A stretch of DNA of 64,000 bases, taken from Stutzerimonas stutzeri. GTDB lineage: Bacteria > Pseudomonadota > Gammaproteobacteria > Pseudomonadales > Pseudomonadaceae. The stretch spans positions 1-64,000 of the forward strand of contig NZ_JAMOIE010000013.1 of NCBI RefSeq assembly GCF_024448935.1, in the 5' to 3' direction. Shown piece by piece: positions 44,616-55,731 of this stretch. The notes below the pieces were generated by a model. That model was not told the DNA's origin and did not search any database. It saw only the letters and a list, made by a program, of their open reading frames with translations. The stretch's first letter is position 1; the number at the start of each line of letters is the position of its first letter. The position numbers were made by a program, and so were the translations under genes.

Positions 44616-45833
44616 ATGAACGAACAGAATGGAAACCGCTTGCCGTTGCAGGGCATCAAAGTCATCGAGATGGGCCAACTGATCGCCGGCCCCTTCGCCA
44701 GCAAGATGCTTGGCGAGTTTGGCGCCGAGGTGATAAAGATCGAGCCGCCGGGTGTCGGTGATCCACTACGCAAGTGGCGCAAGCTCAAAGAGGGCACCTC
44801 GCTCTGGTGGCACGTTCAGTCGCGCAACAAACAGTCCGTCACGCTTGATTTGAAAGCTGCCGAAGGCCAGCAGATCGTTCGCCAACTGGTGGCTGAAGCC
44901 GATGTGCTGGTCGAAAACTTCCGGCCGGGCACGCTCGAAGCCTGGGGCCTGGGCTGGGACGAACTGTCGACGCTCAACCCGCGCCTGATCATGCTGCGCA
45001 TCTCCGGCTACGGTCAGACCGGCCCCTACCGTGACTTACCCGGCTTTGGCGTGATCGGCGAAGCCATGGGCGGGTTGCGCCACCTGTCGGGCTATCCGGG
45101 TCAGCCGCCGGTACGGGTGGGCGTGAGCATTGGTGACTCGCTTTCCTCGCTATATGGCGTCATCGGTGTGCTGCTCGCCTTGCAGGAGCGCAACCGCAGC
45201 GGCAAGGGCCAGGAAATCGATGTGGCGTTGTACGAATCGGTGTTCGCCATGATGGAAAGCCTGGTGCCCGAATACGATGCCTTTGGCTACATCCGCGAGC
45301 CGGCCGGCAGCGCACTGCCCGGTATTACGCCGTCCAACTCCTATCTGTGCAGCGACGGCGCCTATGTGCTGATCGCCGGCAATGGCGACAGCATTTACAA
45401 ACGGCTGATGAGGCTGATGGGCCGCCAGGACCTCGCCGATGATCCACGTTTCGCGCATAACGACGGCCGTGCCCAGCATGCCGAGCTGATCGACGCCGCC
45501 ATCGGGGCATGGACCGTTCAGCACAGTCGCGACGAGGTCATCGAGGTGTTGAAGGAGGCGCGCGTCCCGGCCGGCTATCCGTACACCGCCGCGGATATCG
45601 TAAAAGACCCACATTATCTGGCCCGGCAAATGATCGAGCAGGTCCAGACGTCTGCCGGACCGCTCAAGGTTCCGGGCGTACTCCCCAAACTCAGCCGCAC
45701 CCCGGGCCGCATTGGCGCCGGCGGCCCCCAGCTGGGCGAGCACACTGAAGACGTCCTGGCCGGGCTTGGCCTGACCGAAGCACAGGTCCGGGGGCTGAAA
45801 GTGGCGTTATTTGATTGGCTGCGGCCATCATAG
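44616..45833 (+). CDS. CaiB/BaiF family III CoA-transferase
   Basis: The 405-residue protein starts Met-Asn-Glu-Gln-Asn-Gly and has the family layout: Gly-Ala-Glu-Val-Ile-Lys-Ile-Glu-Pro-Pro near residue 40, Val-Glu-Asn-Phe-Arg-Pro-Gly near 97, Ser-Gly-Tyr-Gly-Gln-Thr-Gly-Pro near 130, and Gln-Glu-Ile-Asp-Val-Ala-Leu-Tyr-Glu-Ser near 200. It transfers CoA between organic acids; the acid is not known. Its last codons run up to an IS remnant that overlaps the 3' end by 6 bp, so the C-terminus may be altered. The partner lyase is absent downstream, but a broken lyase lies 15 kb upstream. Confidence 0.9.
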   Translation: MNEQNGNRLPLQGIKVIEMGQLIAGPFASKMLGEFGAEVIKIEPPGVGDPLRKWRKLKEGTSLWWHVQSRNKQSVTLDLKAAEGQQIVRQLVAEADVLVENFRPGTLEAWGLGWDELSTLNPRLIMLRISGYGQTGPYRDLPGFGVIGEAMGGLRHLSGYPGQPPVRVGVSIGDSLSSLYGVIGVLLALQERNRSGKGQEIDVALYESVFAMMESLVPEYDAFGYIREPAGSALPGITPSNSYLCSDGAYVLIAGNGDSIYKRLMRLMGRQDLADDPRFAHNDGRAQHAELIDAAIGAWTVQHSRDEVIEVLKEARVPAGYPYTAADIVKDPHYLARQMIEQVQTSAGPLKVPGVLPKLSRTPGRIGAGGPQLGEHTEDVLAGLGLTEAQVRGLKVALFDWLRPS

Positions 45834-46452
45834 ATATCTGTCGACTTGGGTGACATCCGCCACGCCGACCGCCGTGACCACTACGCTGTATACCAAGCCC
45901 GACTCATCGTCGACGCCGATGCGCGCCTTGACGCCGAGGCAATACTGGTTGCCCTTCCTGGTCTGGTGCATCTCCGGATCGCGCTTGCCGTCCTTGTTCT
46001 TGACGGAGCTCGGCGGATTAATCAGCGTGGCGTCGACAATCGTGCCCTGACGCAACGACAGGCCGCGGTCACCTGGATAGCCGTTGATCACCGCCAGCAT
46101 GCCAGCAGCCAACTCGTGTTTCTCCAGCAGGTGCCGAAAGTCGAGGACGGTCGTTTCGTCAGCTATGCGCTCCAGACTCAGCCCTGCAAACTGGCGAAGG
46201 ATCGTGGCCTCTTACAGCGCCTCTTCCATGGCCGGGTCGCTATAGCCAGCCGAACCAGTTCTGCATCAGATGACCCGCAGCCTCGTCATCAGCGGATAAG
46301 CCGGACGGTCACCCTTGGGGGTAATGGGGCTCGATCAACGCAATCGAACCCTTCCACGGCACCAGCTGATCCCCGCCGATCAGGAACAACTCCTTGTGGG
46401 TCTGCTTGCGCTTGCCGGCGTACTCGGCGTCGGCGCAGGTGATCTGCTTCAT
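45828..46452 (-). pseudogene. IS5-family transposase remnant
   Basis: The start (Met-Lys-Gln-Ile-Thr-Cys-Ala-Asp-Ala-Glu-Tyr-Ala-Gly-Lys-Arg) lies at 46452 and the DDE-region pieces Gly-Thr-Ile-Val-Asp-Ala-Thr-Leu-Ile and Asp-Pro-Glu-Met-His-Gln-Thr-Arg-Lys-Gly-Asn-Gln lie at about 45940-46060, with stops and a frame change in between. The C-terminal third, with the last catalytic Glu, is missing at 45828. No terminal inverted repeats were found. The element is dead. Confidence 0.88.
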
Positions 46453-46982
46453 TTGGAAACCGGCGGGTGGGGTCAGGCTATTTTGCCAGCTCGGGAAGTC
46501 TTCTTCAGTTTCCTTAAGGGTAATGGTGTTCGCGGTTTTTTAAGATGTGGCAGCAGCGAAGCCGTGCCTGAACGTTTGCGGCAGGATGCCCGAGCTATCG
46601 AAAGCGCTCAGCAGGGCGACTTGCACCAGTTCGGTGCCTGCACGTCCGCGTCGAGCCCCGCTTTAGCGCGAGCGAGACCAGGCATCGTCACGAATACCCG
46701 CCAACAATCGCCCGATGGATTTTGTGCACGGTTATTGCTTTGGACAAAAAAGCTGCATGACCGGGGGAAGAAATCGTAAGCTGAGTTAAGCTTGCCCGCG
46801 CCAGTTTACCCAGCTACACAGTAATTCTCGGAAGTACATTCCAGGCTCGCTGCAGGTCACGACCCGCCAGACAAACGAAGGACTCAATTGAGCTTGTATA
46901 CCGAAAATAAAGATGCCTCTTTCCGGCGCACCTAGACACGCAGGAAAGCAAGCACCAATTTGAAACCAAAGGAGCAATCACG
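46453..46982. other. Gap between IS remnant and porin gene
   Basis: About 530 bp without a supported gene. The last 100 bp contain an AAAGGAG ribosome site for the porin at 46968-46974 and probably its promoter. The left part may include further IS or flanking debris. Confidence 0.5.
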
Positions 46983-48220
46983 ATGAAAGTGATGAAGTGG
47001 AGCGCTATCGCCATGGCCGTTGCGGCCGGTACCTCGCAGTTGGCATTCGCCAGTGCCCAATCAGAATCGAACGGGTTCGTGGAAGATGCCAGCCTGGATC
47101 TGTTGCTGCGTAATACCTACTGGAACCGCGACCATGCGGATGGTGCGGATGACGTGGACACGTGGGCCCAGGGGTTCATTCTGACCTTTGACTCCGGCTT
47201 TACTCAGGGCCCGGTAGGCTTCGGTGTTGACGCTTTCGGATTGCTGGGCGTGAGACTTGACGGTGGCCAAGGTGACATGTTCCCCCGAGACGGCGACAAG
47301 TGGGCAGACGATCTTTCCCAAGCCGGCGCAGCCGTCAAGGCCCGCTTCTCCAACACCGTAGTCAAGTATGGCAACCAATTCACATCCCTACCGGTATTGG
47401 CATCGGATGACTCCCGCCTGCTGCCGGAGTCATTTACCGGCACCATGATTACCAGTAGCGAGATCGAAGGACTCGAACTCAACGCCGGCCACTTCACCGC
47501 CGACAGCCCGATGGGCTCGGCCGCGCACGATGACGTTGAGCTGAAAAGTATTGACGTCATTGGCGGTACCTATGCTCTCAATGACAACCTGAGCGCCTCC
47601 CTGTATTTCTCCGACGTGGAAGACACATACGAAAAGAAATACGCCAACGTCAATTACGTGATGCCGCTGACTGAGGATCAGTCTCTGACTTTCGATCTCA
47701 ACTACTACAAAACGGACGATATCGACCAAAGCTTCAGCGAAGACGGATCAGAAGTAGATGACAACACCATCTGGAGTCTCTCGGCTAAATATGCCATCGG
47801 TAGCCACGCATTTATCCTGGCCACCAGCGAGTCAGCGGTGACACCGGTTACCTGTACGACAATGGCGATGGCGGCGGCAGCATCTGGGTAGCCAACTCCT
47901 TCCTCTCCGATTTCAACTTCAAGGACGAGCGCTCTTGGCAGGCCAGCTATGAGCTGGACTTCACCGGTTATGGCGTTCCCGGTCTGGCATGGAAAACCGC
48001 TTACCTTCGTGGCGATAACATCGACGCGGAATACTATGGCGGCGAAGGCGAAGCTACCGAGCGCGAAATCTTCAACCAGGTTTCCTATACCTTCCAGGAT
48101 GGCGCAGCCAAGGACTTGACTCTCAGAGCTCGTAACTCGATCCTGAGAACGAACAACCCTGCCTGGAACGACATTAATGAATGGCGTCTCTACGCTATCT
48201 ACCCGCTGAGCATCCTGTAA
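46983..48220 (+). pseudogene. OprD-family outer-membrane porin gene with a single frameshift
   Basis: The first frame (46983-47891) gives a signal peptide (to Ala-Phe-Ala) and an OprD-type barrel (Leu-Leu-Leu-Arg-Asn-Thr-Tyr-Trp-Asn-Arg near residue 35, Gly-Leu-Leu-Gly-Val-Arg-Leu-Asp near 85). After Phe-Ile-Leu-Ala the sense continues in another frame (Gln-Arg-Val-Ser-Gly-Asp-Thr-Gly-Tyr) and runs to 48220, ending Trp-Arg-Leu-Tyr-Ala-Ile-Tyr-Pro-Leu-Ser-Ile-Leu. A single missing base near 47821-47824 explains it. As written the barrel loses about 130 residues. Either a recent loss or a sequencing error. OprD porins take up small organic acids, amino acids or peptides. Confidence 0.85.
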
Positions 48221-48240
48221 CGCTTCGCGGTTACGTGTGA

Positions 48241-48273
48241 AAGAAACCCGGTCTTCAGCCGGGTTTCTTTTTT
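48241..48273 (+). terminator. Intrinsic terminator after the porin gene
   Basis: An 11-bp perfect stem (48241-48251 with 48259-48269), a 7-base loop and a following T-run make a strong terminator 20 bp after the porin stop. Confidence 0.95.
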
Positions 48274-48405
48274 GAGCGTTTGAATAGCTGAAACCACAGC
48301 ATTTCCTTATCGGCCGGTTGGCCGTGCCCGCAACCTGTACGCAACTTCACCGCAGCCGTACAATGCCGAGCCATATCATCGCTCTGCAAGGACACAACGG
48401 CCCAC

Positions 48406-50121
48406 ATGCGCACCAGTCAGTTCCTGCTCTCGACCCTCAAAGAAACGCCTTCCGATGCGGTAGTCATCAGCCACCAGCTGATGCTGCGTGCCGGGATGAT
48501 CCGCAAGCTGGCTTCTGGCCTATATACCTGGTTGCCGATGGGCCTTCGGGCCCTGCGCAAGGCCGAAGCGATCGTTCGCGACGAGATGAACAAGGCTGGC
48601 GCGCTGGAAGTCCTGATGCCCGCGATTCAGCCTGCCGAGCTCTGGCAGGAGTCGGGACGCTGGGAGCAATACGGCCCCGAACTGCTGCGCCTGAAGGACC
48701 GCCATGACCGCGAATTCTGCGTCGGCCCGACCCATGAGGAAGTCATTACCGACCTGGCGCGCAACGAGCTCAACAGCTACAAGCAGTTGCCGATCAACTT
48801 CTTCCAGATCCAGACCAAATTCCGTGACGAGATCCGTCCGCGTTTCGGCCTGATGCGCGGGCGCGAGTTCACCATGAAGGACGCCTACTCCTTTCATGTG
48901 GACCAGCAGTCGCTGCAGCAAACCTACGACCGCATGCACCAGGCGTACTGCAACATCTTTACCCGCCTGGGGCTGAATTTCCGCCCGGTTCAGGCCGACA
49001 CCGGGTCGATCGGTGGTACCGGCTCACACGAGTTCCACGTGCTTGCCGAGTCCGGCGAAGATGATATCGCCTTCAGTGACAGTTCCGACTACGCCGCTAA
49101 CATCGAGAAAGCAGAGGCCATTCCGCGTGAAACCGAGCGCGGCGCCCCCAGCGAAGAGCTGCGACTGATCGACACGCCGAACTGCAAGACGATTGCCGCA
49201 CTGGTCGAGCAGTTCCAGCTACCTATCGAGAAAACAATCAAGACGCTGGTCGTGCGCGGCACAGAAAAAGGTCAACTGGTCGCGCTGGTCATACGCGGGG
49301 ATCACGAGCTCAATGAGATCAAGGCGGCCAATCTGGCCCAGGTCGAGAGCCCGCTGATGTTCGCCAGCGACGAAGAAATACGTTCAGCCATCGGCGCAGG
49401 CCCCGGCTCCCTGGGTCCGTTGAATTTGCCTATCACCTGTGTGATTGATCGTTCGGTCGCGCTGATGAGCGACTTCGCTGCCGGCGCCAACCAGGATGGC
49501 AAGCACTACTTCGGCATCAACTGGGAGCGCGATGTGCCGCTTGCGCAAGTATCCGACTTGCGCAATGTTGTCGCGGGTGACCCAAGCCCAGATGGCGTCG
49601 GCAGGCTGATCATCAAGCGCGGCATCGAAGTCGGGCACATCTTCCAGCTGGGTACCAAGTACAGCCAGGCGATGAACTGCAGCGTGATGGGTGAAAATGG
49701 CAAGCCTGTTATCCTGGCCATGGGCTGCTACGGCATCGGCGTGTCACGTGTCGTCGCAGCCGCCATCGAGCAGAACTACGATGAGCGCGGCATTCTCTGG
49801 CCCGAGGCGCTCGCCCCGTTCCAGATCGCGCTGGTCCCGATGAAGTACGAAAACCAGGCCGTCCGCGATGCAACCGATAAGCTCTACGCGGAACTCACCG
49901 CTGCCGGCTACGACGTTCTCCTCGACGACCGTGACAAAAAGACCAGTCCAGGCGTCAAATTTGCCGATATGGAGTTGGTGGGCATACCGCATCGCATCGT
50001 TGTAGGCGACCGCGGGCTCGCCGATGGCACGCTGGAATACAAGCATCGCCGCGATGCCGAAAGCCAGGCCATCCCTGCTGCCGACATCCTCGAATTCATC
50101 AATTCCCGCGCCAGCCGCTGA
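48406..50121 (+). CDS. proS: Prolyl-tRNA synthetase
   Basis: The 571-residue protein is the bacterial long form: class II motif 1 region, Thr-His-Glu-Glu-Val near residue 109, motif 2 ([11 protein letters not shown] near 140), an editing (YbaK-like INS) insert at about 220-400, motif 3 (Gly-Cys-Tyr-Gly-Ile-Gly-Val-Ser-Arg near 444) and an anticodon-binding C-terminus. It charges tRNA-Pro. Confidence 0.98.
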   Translation: MRTSQFLLSTLKETPSDAVVISHQLMLRAGMIRKLASGLYTWLPMGLRALRKAEAIVRDEMNKAGALEVLMPAIQPAELWQESGRWEQYGPELLRLKDRHDREFCVGPTHEEVITDLARNELNSYKQLPINFFQIQTKFRDEIRPRFGLMRGREFTMKDAYSFHVDQQSLQQTYDRMHQAYCNIFTRLGLNFRPVQADTGSIGGTGSHEFHVLAESGEDDIAFSDSSDYAANIEKAEAIPRETERGAPSEELRLIDTPNCKTIAALVEQFQLPIEKTIKTLVVRGTEKGQLVALVIRGDHELNEIKAANLAQVESPLMFASDEEIRSAIGAGPGSLGPLNLPITCVIDRSVALMSDFAAGANQDGKHYFGINWERDVPLAQVSDLRNVVAGDPSPDGVGRLIIKRGIEVGHIFQLGTKYSQAMNCSVMGENGKPVILAMGCYGIGVSRVVAAAIEQNYDERGILWPEALAPFQIALVPMKYENQAVRDATDKLYAELTAAGYDVLLDDRDKKTSPGVKFADMELVGIPHRIVVGDRGLADGTLEYKHRRDAESQAIPAADILEFINSRASR

Positions 50122-50129
50122 CAGAAATC

Positions 50130-51077
50130 ATGCTCAACCGAAGTGCTTCAACTTGCGCCATGCTCTGCATGGCGCTTTTTGTGGGTGGCTGCGCCAATCA
50201 GCTGCCTCAACGTAGCGAACAAGAAGCCCGTACCGAACGCAGACTGCTCGACCACAGTCTGCGCATCGAGGTGGGCGCGCCATTGCTCGAGCTGCCGCAG
50301 CGGCGTATCCGCATACTCGACCAGAAGACCTTCGAAGTCACCGACTTCGAGGTGACCCGCCGCTATGATCGCTATACACCCTATCAGCCCTGGCGCGAGC
50401 TATACGAGATTCCGCTGGGCGCTGTTGCGGTGGTCGCAGGTATTGGCGCCAATGTGCTCAACGTCGTGTTGCTCGGCAACCTGCCGGAAAGCGCCACTCG
50501 CGACTGGATCAGCTATGGTTTTGCGGGCCTCAATCCGTTCGTCAATGTTGAGTCCAACGGCCGTTCGCAGCAGAACCTTGCCAGCCTCGACGAACAGCGA
50601 CGCGACGCCCGGCTCGAGTACTCCAGCCTGCCTTGGGCTGAGCGCTCGGTGGAGGTCGTTGCGGCCAACGAGACGCACGAACTGAGCACCGATCGCAACG
50701 GCGTGCTGCGCCTGAATCTACTTGATGGCCCCTTCGCCGATCAGGACATCAGCCAGGTAGGCAAGCTTCAGCTACGGGTCGAAGACCCGCAGGACGGTAC
50801 CCGGGCTGACGCCACGCTTCTTGTCAGTCGCGCCTTGCGTGGCAAGCTTCTCGAAGCGCACGACCTGATCTTCGATGACCTCGAAGGTGACGATGTCAAT
50901 CAATGGGTGCATCGCGTCAAGCGGCTTTCAGAGCTTGGTCTCGAGGAGGAAGCCAGCGAGCTTGAACAGAGCTTGATTGAGCTGACCCGCAACGACCCGG
51001 ATTTGCAGCAGGCGTTTCTCCGGAGCCTGATGCAGGATGCCGGTCGCCAGGCACACGATCCAGGCGAAGGCGACTAG
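50130..51077 (+). CDS. Conserved lipoprotein, function unknown
   Basis: The 315-residue protein has a lipoprotein signal (Phe-Val-Gly-Gly-Cys, Cys near residue 21). One hydrophobic stretch lies near residue 100 (Gly-Ala-Val-Ala-Val-Val-Ala-Gly-Ile-Gly). The C-terminal third is helical and acidic. It follows proS by 8 bp and precedes the lytic transglycosylase by 8 bp, so the three are likely co-transcribed. Pseudomonas genomes carry a similar gene next to proS. Confidence 0.8.
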   Translation: MLNRSASTCAMLCMALFVGGCANQLPQRSEQEARTERRLLDHSLRIEVGAPLLELPQRRIRILDQKTFEVTDFEVTRRYDRYTPYQPWRELYEIPLGAVAVVAGIGANVLNVVLLGNLPESATRDWISYGFAGLNPFVNVESNGRSQQNLASLDEQRRDARLEYSSLPWAERSVEVVAANETHELSTDRNGVLRLNLLDGPFADQDISQVGKLQLRVEDPQDGTRADATLLVSRALRGKLLEAHDLIFDDLEGDDVNQWVHRVKRLSELGLEEEASELEQSLIELTRNDPDLQQAFLRSLMQDAGRQAHDPGEGD

Positions 51078-51085
51078 GCCGCGTC

Positions 51086-51658
51086 ATGAGGCCGCTCCGA
51101 CTCCTGTGGCTGTTAATGCTGGTCGTTGCCTGGCCAGTCCCTGCGACTGTTCGCCAGGCACCGGAGCCGGAGCTTCGCGAACTGATGCAGCGCACCGTGG
51201 CAGAAGCTGAGAGCTTTCAGGATCGCTTTGACGCAGAAGTCTGGCTGCTCGACATGTCGACCCGCCTCAAGCGCTACGTTCCCGACCCGCAGGCGCGGCT
51301 GACATTACTGCGGTTGGTTCATCAGGAGGCCAGCAAAGCAGGGCTCAAGCCAGACATTGTGCTGGCATTGATCCATGCGGAAAGTCACTTCGATCGTTTC
51401 GCCATCTCCAGCGTCGGCGCGCAAGGCATGATGCAGGTGATGCCCTTCTGGAAAGCCGAACTGGGCCGGCCGCAAGACAATCTGACCGACAACGCCACCA
51501 ACCTTCGCTACGGCTGCACCATCCTCAGCTACTACCTGAAGAAGGAAAACGGTGACATCAACCGAGCGCTGGCACGCTATAACGGCAGCCTCGGCAAACA
51601 GCACTATCCAGCAAGGGTCATCGGCTTCTGGCAGGATTTCTGGTACGTCAAGCCTTGA
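51086..51658 (+). CDS. Small lytic transglycosylase (SLT domain)
   Basis: The 190-residue protein has a signal peptide (to about residue 22) and an SLT domain with Leu-Ile-His-Ala-Glu-Ser-His-Phe near residue 95 (catalytic Glu), Ser-Val-Gly-Ala-Gln-Gly-Met-Met-Gln-Val-Met-Pro near 110 and Ala-Arg-Tyr-Asn-Gly-Ser near 167. It cuts peptidoglycan glycan strands in the periplasm. Confidence 0.92.
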   Translation: MRPLRLLWLLMLVVAWPVPATVRQAPEPELRELMQRTVAEAESFQDRFDAEVWLLDMSTRLKRYVPDPQARLTLLRLVHQEASKAGLKPDIVLALIHAESHFDRFAISSVGAQGMMQVMPFWKAELGRPQDNLTDNATNLRYGCTILSYYLKKENGDINRALARYNGSLGKQHYPARVIGFWQDFWYVKP

Positions 51659-51685
51659 CGACGGGCGCCAGCGCCCGCATTGCCG

Positions 51686-52147
51686 CTACCCTCCGCTGCG
51701 TAGTTTATCCAGCCTGGCGAGCAGCCCTTCCGCCGTTTGCTCGCCCACCAGACTTTCGCGGACCACGCCGCCAGCATCGACGATATAGGTCACCGGCAAG
51801 ACTGCACTGCGCGGCAGGCCCAACCGCTCCGCCGGATCGACGCTGAGTACCCTGAAATTGATGTTCAACTGCTTGGCCGCAGCGACCAGCTCGTCGCCTT
51901 GCAGCCCGTCGAAATTCACGCCCAGCACCGTGATGTCGTCCCGCGATTGGTCCAGTGCGTTCAGTTCGGGAATTTCGGTTCGGCAAGGGCCGCACCATTC
52001 GGCCCAGTAATTGATCAGCAGCCACTGCCCGTCGAGCTGCTGCGCCGTGACATTCGCACCGTGCTGGTCCGCCCCCCAATCCTCACCACAGCCCACCAGC
52101 ATCAGGCAGGCGAAGGCACCGAGCAATCCGCTGAGTCCTCTGTTCAT
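51686..52147 (-). CDS. TlpA-like thioredoxin-fold lipoprotein
   Basis: The 153-residue protein has a lipoprotein signal (Leu-Met-Leu-Val-Gly-Cys, Cys near residue 20) and a TlpA/ResA thioredoxin domain with the redox motif Trp-Cys-Gly-Pro-Cys near 50 and the cis-Pro segment Val-Leu-Pro-Val-Thr-Tyr near 118. A periplasmic disulfide reductant. It converges with the lytic transglycosylase gene. Confidence 0.9.
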   Translation of the reverse strand: MNRGLSGLLGAFACLMLVGCGEDWGADQHGANVTAQQLDGQWLLINYWAEWCGPCRTEIPELNALDQSRDDITVLGVNFDGLQGDELVAAAKQLNINFRVLSVDPAERLGLPRSAVLPVTYIVDAGGVVRESLVGEQTAEGLLARLDKLRSGG

Positions 52148-52182
52148 TTTCGTTTTCCTTGCGCTGCTGAGTATCGGCTCGA

Positions 52183-53403
52183 TCAGACCCGCTGCGACTG
52201 CAGCCAGTCTGCGACGCTACCACCAAAGAGATTGGCCTGCTCTCGCTGTAGTAGCTCCAGGGATTGACGCAGCGTCGGGTACCAGGGCTCATCCAGATGC
52301 TCCGGTAGCGCCTGCTTACCCGAGAGAGGCCAGGGGTTGGAACGCAACAGCTGATCGAAGCTGTAGCTGTTGAGGTCGCGACAGAGCACCCAACCGGAAG
52401 AGCCGGTCCGACAAACAAGCTGCTCCCGCTCGAAGAACTCGAGGATCTCATCCCATTCGTCTTCCGGCAGCTTCCAGCCGCTTCGGTGGGCATCGCGTAA
52501 ACGCACCTCTCGCCCGGCCTGCTGACTTTCGTAAAGCACCCGCAACAGCCCGAGCATGACCAGCAGCCGTGGTATCGAGCGACGCCGCCATTGCTGTGAC
52601 GATGACAACCCGCAGACCAGCTCCGCGCCGAACAACACGATCATCCAGGACAGGTAGAGCCACAACAGAAACAGCGGCACTGCGGCAAACGCCCCGTAGA
52701 TCAGCTGATAGCTGGGGAAATAGCTGACATACAAGCCGAACAATTGCTTCGCCGTTTCGAAAAGCACAGCGGTAAAGGTCCCCCCTATCAATGCATGCCG
52801 CAGCGGTACTCGAGTGTTCGGCACCGCTGCATAGATCAAGGTGAATGCCGCGACACTGAACAACAAGGGCATCGCCTTTAAAACGGTGCGCGCACCGACC
52901 AGCGCATTCGGGCCCGAGATCAGCGACAACGAGGTGACATAGGTGCTCATGGCAAACCCCGCACCCAGCAGCAACGGGCCGAGGCTAAGGATCGCCCAGT
53001 ACAGCAGAAAGCTTGAAATCCCGCGGCGCGGTTGGCGCACCCGCCAGATCACGTTGAACGCCTTTTCGATGGTCAAAAGCATCATCAGCGCCGTTGCCAT
53101 CAGAAATCCCACGCCGAACCAGGTCAGCTGCCTCGCCTGATCCGTGAAAGCGACCAGATAGTCCTGAATGGTAGCGCCTGTGGAAGGAATGAAATTGCTG
53201 AAGATATATAACTGGATTTGCTCACCGATCCCTTGAAACGCAGGAATGGCGGAAAGCATGGCGAACGTCACCGTCATCATCGGCACCACCGCGAACAGGG
53301 TGGTATAGGTCAATGCGGCAGCGCTGTGTGGGCCGCGATCGGTGAGGAAGCGCTGCACCAGGAAACGACTGAATTCTACGAAATCCTTGATTCGTTGCTG
53401 CAT
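52183..53403 (-). CDS. YihY/BrkB-family inner-membrane protein
   Basis: The 406-residue protein has six membrane segments in the first 270 residues with [10 protein letters not shown] near residue 28 and [16 protein letters not shown] near 235, both hallmarks of the YihY (UPF0761) family. A soluble winged-helix-like C-terminus follows. Once annotated as RNase BN, which is now known to be wrong for this family. Confidence 0.92.
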   Translation of the reverse strand: MQQRIKDFVEFSRFLVQRFLTDRGPHSAAALTYTTLFAVVPMMTVTFAMLSAIPAFQGIGEQIQLYIFSNFIPSTGATIQDYLVAFTDQARQLTWFGVGFLMATALMMLLTIEKAFNVIWRVRQPRRGISSFLLYWAILSLGPLLLGAGFAMSTYVTSLSLISGPNALVGARTVLKAMPLLFSVAAFTLIYAAVPNTRVPLRHALIGGTFTAVLFETAKQLFGLYVSYFPSYQLIYGAFAAVPLFLLWLYLSWMIVLFGAELVCGLSSSQQWRRRSIPRLLVMLGLLRVLYESQQAGREVRLRDAHRSGWKLPEDEWDEILEFFEREQLVCRTGSSGWVLCRDLNSYSFDQLLRSNPWPLSGKQALPEHLDEPWYPTLRQSLELLQREQANLFGGSVADWLQSQRV

Positions 53404-53564
53404 TCCATCTCCTTGGTGCCAATCGCGATCCTCGGACTCGCTTGTTCACAGGCTTGTGACAACCGAAAGCCTATTTTGGCAGACAGTTGCCTGCGACTGG
53501 CGTTTCAGGCCTCGCCATATTGAAGGTTACAATGACTGCCTACACTGGCGCGAAGCGATTACAA

Positions 53565-54923
<1,359 letters not shown>

Positions 54924-55026
54924 GACGAGCCGCAAGCGCAGCAGGAAGCAGCTACGGTTTCGGTCCGACGTGAGAAAACCTTCGCCAATTCAAGTGCCGG
55001 GTGGGAGCCCATCCCGCACAAGGGCT

Positions 55027-55731
55027 TTACCAGCCGAGCGTTTCCTTGAGAAACGGGATGGTCAGTTTGCGTTGCGCCTGGAGGGAGGCCTGATCGAGCC
55101 GGTCGAGCAACTCGAACAATGCGCTCATGCTGCGGGCACCGCGAGTGAGGATGAAACGGCCGACGTCGTCCGGCAGGTTCAGACCGCGACGCGAGGCTCG
55201 AAGCTGCAAGGCGCGCAGCTTGTCCTCATCCGAGAGTTCCTGCAGTTGAAACACCAGCGACAGACTCAAACGGGACTTGAGGTCTGGAAGCTGTACAGCG
55301 ATTTCTCGCGGAGAGGCATCGGCGGCGAGCAACAGGCGCCGACCGCTGTCGCGAAGCCGATTGAACAGATGGAACAAGGCTTCTTCCCACACCGGATCGC
55401 CCGCTATGGCACCCAGATCATCCAGACAGACCAGCTCGCTCTGCTCCAGATCATCCAGAAGCGCCGGGCCGTATTCCGCGACTTCCGCCAATGGCAGATA
55501 CACCGCCAGTTCACCACGTTGCTCGACGCGCAAGCAGGCGGCCTGAAGCAAATGACTGCGCCCGACGCCAGTGCCGCCCCACAGGTAGATCAATTCATCG
55601 GACCAACCAGCCGCAGGCGAACAGACTCGCTCGACATAGCCCAGCGCGGCCGCATTGGCGCCCGGGTAGAAGTTGGCAAAGGTGGCATCGTCACGAAGAC
55701 GAATGCCCAGGGGAAGCTGAATGGGTTTCAT
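55027..55731 (-). CDS. hda: DnaA regulatory inactivator Hda
   Basis: The 234-residue AAA+ protein begins with the clamp-binding motif Gln-Leu-Pro-Leu-Gly near residue 4, then a degenerate Walker A (Gly-Gly-Thr-Gly-Val-Gly-Arg-Ser) near 51 and Leu-Asp-Asp-Leu (Walker B) near 102. Hda with the loaded sliding clamp stimulates ATP hydrolysis by DnaA. It overlaps the PerM gene upstream by 4 bp. Confidence 0.94.
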   Translation of the reverse strand: MKPIQLPLGIRLRDDATFANFYPGANAAALGYVERVCSPAAGWSDELIYLWGGTGVGRSHLLQAACLRVEQRGELAVYLPLAEVAEYGPALLDDLEQSELVCLDDLGAIAGDPVWEEALFHLFNRLRDSGRRLLLAADASPREIAVQLPDLKSRLSLSLVFQLQELSDEDKLRALQLRASRRGLNLPDDVGRFILTRGARSMSALFELLDRLDQASLQAQRKLTIPFLKETLGW

